Below, one piece after another: positions 57,482 through 64,000 of a DNA stretch of 64,000 nucleotides; within the stretch, counting starts at the first letter, position 1, and every line of letters begins with the position of its first letter. The notes beneath the pieces are model-generated. The model made no database searches and was not told the origin of the DNA. It saw nothing but the letters and a program-made list of their open reading frames with translations. The position numbers and the translations under genes are program-made. Source of the DNA: Dastarcus helophoroides (lineage: Eukaryota > Arthropoda > Insecta > Coleoptera > Bothrideridae); contig CM053337.1 of the NCBI GenBank assembly GCA_028583605.1, positions 19,674,488-19,738,487 on the forward strand, given 5' to 3'.

Positions 57482-57805
57482 GAAAGTGCCTGGTTATAAG
57501 TCACTAAAACACCAAACTAGTTCAAAGAATAACAAACTAAACAACCCGGTTCTTTCCAGTGATGCTAATCGGCCTTCTACTGTATCTCCTCCCTTCCATC
57601 TATGGCCTTCCTAAGGCGCCCCCAACAAAGTGTGTCAGACGATGAAAGTGCTTGTTATAAGACACTAAAACACCAAACTAGTTCAAAGAGTAACAAACTA
57701 AACAACCCGTTTGTTTCCAGTGATGTTAATCGGCCTTCTACTGTACCTCCTCCCTTCCATCTATGGCCTTCCCCAAGGCGCCCCCAACAAAGTATGCCAG
57801 ACGAT
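57482..57805 (+). repeat. 162-bp tandem duplication of the signal-peptide exon and its upstream intron
   Basis: 57482-57643 and 57644-57805 are near-identical: GAAAGTGC.., CACCAAACTAGTTCAAAGA, a TTCCAG acceptor, then the ATG and leader of the ferric-reductase-like gene. The upstream copy lacks one C in the CCTTCCCCAAGGCG region, so its frame ends at a TGA at the duplication border. The downstream copy is intact. Confidence 0.88.
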
Positions 57806-60800
57806 GCTACCTTTCCACGGGGGCGGGATACCACCCCAACGGGACGCTTCCACTTACGTGGTGCAACCGAGGAGGCAACAAGGTGCTGTGATAGTGACGC
57901 TTAAATCGCAATTAGGTGTGCCATTCCGCGGGTTCATGTTGCAAGCTCGTACACCGGACGGTCGTCTTTTGGGGGTATTTGAATCCGTCGGGGAGTTCGC
58001 CCATACTATGGACTGCCAACAGACGGCTGACTCGGCCACACACAATAATCCCGATCCGAAGAACGTTTTGGAATTGAAGTGGAGACCTCCGGAGAATTAC
58101 GAAGGATTTGTCGTTTTCAAGTAAGATTTGTTTTAAGTTTTGTTCGAGTTGGATATTCTTCTTACACGATCATTGGTCCTGATAATGAGTGAATTCTTTT
58201 TAACTTTAAAAAGCAGCACTTTGATTCTGGAGCAGTATTACTAAACGTATATTTAATTACTGTTTCAAAAAATACTTCAATTAAATTATTTTTGGTGCAA
58301 ACGTTAGTAAATGTATGGTAGCAATAATATTCACAAAATCCGATCGTTATAAATAACTTCTAGTTCGTTATAAATAACTGCTAGTTTTAAGTCCAGTTGC
58401 ACATGCATGTGGATAAGCAGAAGGCAAGCTTCGCAAATAATCCTCTGGCAAAAAATTAACCAAAACTCTTTTTCGCTTGCCCGAAGTATTTTTCCAAAGA
58501 ACGAAGATTCCTGATTCCTTTTTCCCAATTACCAAAGACAAAGTTTTTGGTGATGCCAAAACAACCAATTCATATAATGGTGCTTTAGTTGTTCTTTTCT
58601 TGAGGCCACCAGTCATCATTTCCTTCTATTTGCTCATAGTCTAGCATTCATATCAAGCTCAATCTGTGGCCTGTTGTCTGTTGTCAATTCCTTTAGGGGT
58701 TAATTACACTTCCAAACAATCTTAGAATCATGAGTGTAGGGTTTAAGAGCTCCAAAAGCTCTCTGGCTGTCTTCCTATGTTTTAAGAAGTTTCATGAGGT
58801 ATTCACAGATGGCATTGTACTTCTGCCTATTGCCTGTTGTCAATTCCTTTAGGCCTTATTTACACTTCCAAATAATCTTAGAATCATGAGCGTAGGATTT
58901 AAGAGCTTTAGAAGCTCTCTGGCTATCTTTCTTTGTTTTAAGAAGTTTCGTGAGGTATTCACAGATGGCATTGTACTTTTGCCTATTGCCTGTTGTCAAT
59001 TCCTTTAGACGTTATTTACACGTCCAGACAATTTTAGAATCATGAGTGTAGGATTTAAGAGCTCCAAAAGCTCTCTGACTGTCTTTCTATGTTTTAAGAA
59101 GTTTTGTGAAGTATTCACAGATGGTATTGTACTTTTGCCTATTGCCTGTTGCCTGTTGTCAATTTCTTTAGGCGTTATTTACATGTTCAGACAATTTTAG
59201 AATCATGAGTGTAGGATTTAAGTACTCCAGAAGCTCTCTGACTATTTCTATGTTTTAAGAAGTTTCGTGAGGTATTCACAGATGGCAGTGTACTTTTGCC
59301 TATTGCCTGTTGCCTGTTGTTAACTCCTTTAGGCGTTATTTACATGTTCAGACAATTTTAGAATCATGAGTGTAGGATTTAAGTACTCCAGAAGCTCTCT
59401 GACTGTTTCTATGTTTTAAGAAGTTTTGTGAAGTATTCACAGATGGCATTGTACTTTTGCCTATTGCCTGTTGCCTGTTGTCAATTTCTTTAGGCGTTAT
59501 TTACATATTCAGACAATTTTAGAATCATGAGTGTAGGATTTAAGTACTCCAGAAGCTCTCTGACTTTTTCTATGTTTTAAGAAGTTTCGTGAGGTATTCA
59601 CAGATGGCACTGTACTTTTGCCTATTGCCTGTTGTTAACTCCTTTAGGCGTTATTTACATGTTCAAACAATTTTAGAATCATGAGTGTAGGATTTAAGAG
59701 CTCCAAAAGCTCTCTGGTTGTCTTTCTATGTTTTAAGAAGTTTCATGAGGTAATCACAGATGGCATTGTACTTTTGCCTGTTGCCTATTGCCTGTTGTCA
59801 ATTCCTTTAGGGGTTAATTACACTTCCAAATAATCTTAGAATTATGAGTGTAGGATTTAAGAGCTCCAAAAGCTATCTGGCTGTCTTTCTATGTTTTAAG
59901 AAGTTTCATGAGGTAATCACAGATGGCATTGTACTTTTGCCTATTGCCTGTTGCCTGTTATCAATTCCTTTAGGCGTTATTTACACGTTTAGACAATTTT
60001 AGAATCATGAGTGTAGGCTTTAAGAGTTCCAAAAGCTCTCTGACTGTCTTTCTATGATTTAAGAAGTTTTGTGAAGTATTCACAGATGGCATTGTACTTT
60101 TGCCTATTGCCTGTTGCCTGTTGTTAATTTCTTTAGGCGTTATTTACATGTCCAGACAATTTTAGAATCATGAGTGTAGGATTTAAAAGCTTCAAAAGCT
60201 CTCTGGCTGTCTTTCTATGTTTTAAGAAGTTTCGTGAGGTATTCACAGATGGCATTGTACTTTTGCCTATTGTCTGTTGCCTGTTGTCAATTCCTTTACG
60301 GGTTAATTACACTTCCAAACAATCTTAGAATCATGAGTGTAGGATTTAAGAGCTCCAAAAGCTCTCTGGCTGTCTTTCTATGTTTTAAGAAGTTTCGTGA
60401 GGTATTCACAGATGGCATTGTACTTTTGCCTATTGCCTGTTGCCTGTTGTCAATTCCTTTAGGGGTTAATTACATTTCCAAACAGGATTAGAATCATGAG
60501 TGTAGGATTTAAAAGCTCCAAAAGCTCTCTGGCTGTCTTTCTATGTTTTAAGAAGTTTCGTGAGGTATTCACAGATGGCATTGTACTTTTGCCTATTGCC
60601 TGTTGCCTGTTGTCAATTCCTTTAGGGGTTAATTACACTTCCAAACAATCCTAGAATCATGAGTAGGATTTAAGAGCTCCAGAAGTTCTCTGGTTATCTT
60701 TCTACGTTTGAAGAAGTTTCGTGAGGTATTCACAGATGGCATTGTACTTTTGCCTATTGCCTGTTGCCTATTGTCAATTTCTTTAAGGCGTTATTTAGTC

Positions 60801-63691
60801 GTCCAGACAATTTTAGAATCATGAGTGTAGGATTTAAGAGCTCCCAAACCTCTCTGGCTGTCTTTCTACTGTTTTAAGAAGTTTCGTGAGGTATTCACAT
60901 AGTGGCATTGTACTTTTGCCTATTGCCTGTTGCCTGCTGTCAATTCCTTTAGGGGTTAATTACCCTTCCAAACAATCTTAGAATCATGAGTGTAGGATTT
61001 AAGAGCTCTAAAAGCTATCTGGTTGTCTTTCTATCTTTTAAGAAGTCCCATGAGATATTCACAGATGGCATATACTTTGGTCTGAAAAAGGTGGCTTTTT
61101 GTATAGGTCAGTTGTCTCCAAAGAGGAGGATACACTACTCATCAAACGTGTTGTCGCATGTTTTTAGACACGACAAACTTCTTTTTCATATAACTAAGGG
61201 TGAGAAAAATGGCAATTCTTTTTAGTGGTCAAAAACATTGTGGCCACGACGACATGTAACATTTTTCTAAACACGAAATTTGCTTTGGTAGCTGTCAAAA
61301 ATATTGCGGAGACCACTGATGTATATGTCACTACTAAAAACCCTGACAATTTCAGCTCTACCATCGCCCAAGACTACGCGACTTTCTGGGTGGGCATCCA
61401 ATCGCCTCCTGTTCAAATAAGTCGTCGTGCCATCGACGATCCGATCTCGAATTTCCCAAAATCGCCCATCACGACGACTCCCCCGTACTTCATCACCCCG
61501 TCGAAAGCGAAAGAGTCTTCGGCTGAATTCGATCCGTTTTATTCGGGTTGCGGAAGTAGAAAACTCTGCTTCGGGAGCCCGACGGGTTGCGTCACTTCCA
61601 AAAATTGTAAAGCTGCTGTTGCTGTGACCGTCACCGGGGATAAGTACGATTTTGAGATGAAGGCGACTGGCAACGCCGCATGGGTTGGCGTTGGGCTATC
61701 CTGATGATGATAAAATGGGTGACGATTCGGTGGTGGAATGCGTCAGAAGAGGGAAGCGGCGTCGACACGTTTATGAGCTGGACTTCAGGAGCGCCGAACT
61801 ACGGAGCTGAGAGACTGAGAAACGTAGGTATTTGTGTCATTGCTTGATGAGCAATGTCAATGTTGAGGTCGTTTCAGAAATTAGGAATTCAACTACTCAA
61901 CGGAAGCATCGTAGACGACACGATCTACTGTAAAGTGCGTAGGGAAGCCCAAACGAATGTCCGAGGAAGATTGTTCGATCTGATGAACGATAGATATTGC
62001 CTTCTGGTGGCATCTGGCTCCAAACTTAAAAGTACTTACAGTAACACATTCTCAATTTCCCTTTTCTCAAAATTTCACTATTTTCAAAATTTTCTTCAAA
62101 ATTTCGTCCATTTCCGAAAATGTAGAATTATATTTTGAAATTTTCCATTTTTTTGAATACTTTAGTTTTTTCTTAAATTTTCGACTTGCATTGTGGAAAT
62201 TTCGTTTCCACCACCAGCCGCCAACTTGAGTGATTCCATCAGCCAAAATTTTGATGATTTAATTATTTTTCTAGGCGCTGGAGTCGACTTCCACGACCTC
62301 GAGTACCTAGCCAGCGGTAAAAAGCAATCCTTATCAGATGTTTCCTCGGTTGGTGCAGCATCCAAACTTCTAATCCGCTTACACGGCTCTTTCATGTTGG
62401 CAGCTTGGATCGGAACCGCTTCATTGGGTATATTACTAGCCCGATACTACCGACAAACTTGGGTGGGCAGCACCATCTGCGGTAAAGACATCTGGTTTGC
62501 AGTACGTTCGCCGTAACACCACCAAAACCAATCTAACTTAGATATGTGTTCCAGTGGCATCGCTTCTTCATGGTTCTGACTTGGGCCCTCACAATAACAG
62601 CTTTCGTGTTGATTTTTGTGGAATTGAAAGCTTGGTCGGCGGAGAGGAATCCGCACGCGATTTTGGGAACCGTGACGACGATTTTGTGCTTCTTCCAGCC
62701 GATCGGGGCGTACTTCAGGCCGCATCCCGGCACCTCCAAGCGGCCGATATTCAACTGGTTGCATTGGTTTATTGGGAACGCCGCTCACATCATAGGGAGT
62801 AAGTTTCGACTAACGCGCAAATAGAATGTTTAAAGCTATTGGTCCGTGCATTAGAATGAGGTCTTTGGCCTGAATTACCATTTTTGCTCGACGTTGGTGG
62901 TTTAGCTGTTGGTAGTTTAATTATCTATGATCCAGGGTTAGAAGGTTGGTTATTGTAGTCCAGATCATGTTCTATTTTGCATGTCGCTTGTTGAAGCAAT
63001 TCCACCGTTTCTTCCATAGATCGATAGGTGGCGCTCCACTCTGAAATCACATGGACGAAGTACATTAACTGTTAAGGGTATACCTACCAATTCGAGTTAA
63101 ATATGCCACACTGACGAGATCGAAACCGGTCTTTGATTCCTAAACTCTGAAACTGATAAACATTCAAACCCTCCGTGCATAAACGTAGTTGTGATTAACT
63201 GAGGTGTTGCTTCCAGTTGTGACCATCTTCTTTGCTGTCAAGCTGAAAAAGGCTGAACTACCGGAATTCGTGGATTGGATTCTTGTCGCTTACGTCGCTT
63301 TCCACGTCGTTGTTCATCTAATTTTATCAGTGAGTAGACACCCCGAATGCATAACGCTCGATATCACAGGAATCCTTCCAGGTAATGGGTTGTATTTCCG
63401 AAAAATCTTCCGAAAGTAGAATATCGTCCTTCCCCATGAAAGATTTAGGAGGATCTGGGAGGAGTTCCGCTTATATGGATAGAAACGTGGATGCACCTGT
63501 ACGTTGGTTCGATCTCAGGTTAACTGTTTGTAACACTTTTTTTGTTTTAGTATTCTGGATTCAGGAAATTTTTACTGGGGTTGTACATATTGATAATTTT
63601 GGCTTTGGTCATAGCCTTAATCGTTATCACAGCTTTGGCGCCTATAGAGCAATACTGGCAAACCCTGAAGGATTCAATGATGAATTCGTAA
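57723..63691 (+). CDS. Ferric-chelate reductase 1-like protein (Reeler, DOMON, cytochrome b561)
   Basis: Exons are 57723-58120, 61356-61823, 61878-62040, 62275-62501, 62555-62798, 63217-63329, 63382-63498 and 63551-63691 (TAA), all GT..AG. Exon 1 has a signal peptide (MLIGLLLYLLPSIYG) and the Reeler domain, which continues in exon 2 (YATFWVGIQSPPV). Then comes a DOMON domain with GCGSRKLCFG and NAAWVGVGLS. The b561 core follows, with probable haem histidines in LIRLHGSFM, WHRFFMVLTW and FNWLHWFIGNAAHIIG, and PHPGTSKRPIF between helices. A last helix (KFLLGLYILIILALVIALIV) is near the C-terminus. FRRS1-type proteins are membrane transhydrogenases that pass electrons across the membrane, with reported ferric reductase activity. 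Two +1 frame breaks lie in exon 2 (near 61701 and 61740-61746); removing two bases leaves 622 codons plus stop. Intron 1 holds an array of about 2.4 kb. Upstream 5' UTR exons are likely. Confidence 0.9.
58121..58679. other. Start of intron 1, unique part
   Basis: Intronic sequence with no repeat. The minus-strand frames at 58331-58619 have no recognisable domain and are not supported as genes. Confidence 0.5.
58680..61075 (+). repeat. Intronic tandem array, unit about 160 bp, about 15 copies
   Basis: TAGAATCATGAGTGTAGGAT recurs near 58725, 58880, 59037, 59199, 59360, 59520, 59683 and so on to about 60980. Other landmarks are TATGTTTTAAGAAGTTTCGT, TTCACAGATGGCATTGTACT and TTGCCTATTGCCTGTTG. 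Unit length varies 154-165 bp, partly through gain or loss of a TTGCCTG heptamer. The array stays inside the intron, and its frames are not coding. Confidence 0.92.
61076..61355. other. End of intron 1
   Basis: Unique intronic sequence ending in the acceptor CTGACAATTTCAG (AG 61354-61355). The 61225 frame start is intronic; coding begins at 61356. Confidence 0.6.
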
Positions 63692-64000
63692 TGACCAGTC
63701 GCCACCAGAAGAACGTTAACCATATAAATTACAGATTTAATACGAAACAGACTGATAGAGTTACATTTTAAAAAGTAGAACACCAACGTAATGACGTAAA
63801 TGTCTTTTTAAACTTGTACACATGTATATAGTCTAAGTTTTAGAACTTGTTACTTACATTATACAATAGTTTTAACAAACAACACAGTAATATATTTTAA
63901 CTAACAGGGATCAGTATTTGCAATTTACTAAATTTTTTATTTATTTTTATATAATTTTATGACATAAAAAGTAAAATATACCTGACTAAATTTAGCGTTT
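63692..64000 (+). other. 3' UTR and flank of the ferric-reductase-like gene
   Basis: AT-rich sequence with no canonical AATAAA; ACATAAAAAG near 63961 is the nearest variant. No other gene starts before the window ends. Confidence 0.4.

Noticed and set aside
60234..61225. 85- and 79-codon frames in the FRRS1-like intron
   Set aside because: They are readings of the tandem unit of about 160 bp and include no conserved sequence.

Overview
This is a stretch of AT-rich insect nuclear DNA, possibly beetle (the order is a weak guess). It has spliced genes with GT..AG introns, several only about 50-70 bp long. Its proteins match conserved animal or insect families. The transposon remains are of insect type, and there is no operon structure. 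Coding sequence is a small share of the window; the rest is satellites, microsatellites, decayed transposons and degenerate low-complexity DNA.

Genes, all on the + strand: (1) 182-705, the last two exons of the spliceosomal cyclophilin-like protein CWC27. (2) 10781-13531, five exons of a conserved insect membrane protein that resembles the animal APD1-4/DUF4792-DUF4793 type. (3) 33036-34371, a three-exon bHLH gene of the TAL1/SCL/HLH3B family. (4) 57723-63691, an eight-exon ferric-chelate-reductase-like protein (FRRS1 type: Reeler, DOMON, cytochrome b561). Genes 2 and 4 carry five single-base reading-frame breaks. All have the same sign (+1), which points to insertion errors in the assembly rather than decay.

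Repeat layout: a 242-bp satellite in two blocks (3.0-5.5 and 6.7-9.8 kb); GAGTA/GTTAAGTAAA short-unit arrays (14.8-18.7 and 21.1-23.4 kb); AAAATAC-type arrays (25.2-26.0 and 28.8-32.6 kb); a higher-order repeat of about 620 bp (40.7-42.3 kb); a 297-bp dimeric repeat (42.3-43.5 kb); a 118-bp minisatellite (45.4-46.1 kb); a 2.9-kb pyrimidine-rich tract (46.9-49.7 kb); and an array of about 160 bp inside intron 1 of gene 4 (58.7-61.1 kb). Between them lies degenerate DNA built on TTCGAAATTT.

Mobile elements: at least five solo LTRs plus one fragment, four of them with clear ATAT/ATAA target duplications; two disabled jockey-like LINE fragments; two copies of an inverted-arm element with 12- and 14-bp target duplications (Penelope-like candidate); and nine copies of a hairpin-forming element. 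The hairpin element is the most unusual feature. Nearly every copy has one complete end, often next to an A/T run, and one truncated end, and three copies have 9-12 bp target duplications. This suggests a palindromic RNA spread by LINE machinery. One copy carries a 750-bp microsatellite exactly in its hairpin loop. The different hairpin elements share a hammerhead-ribozyme-like core.
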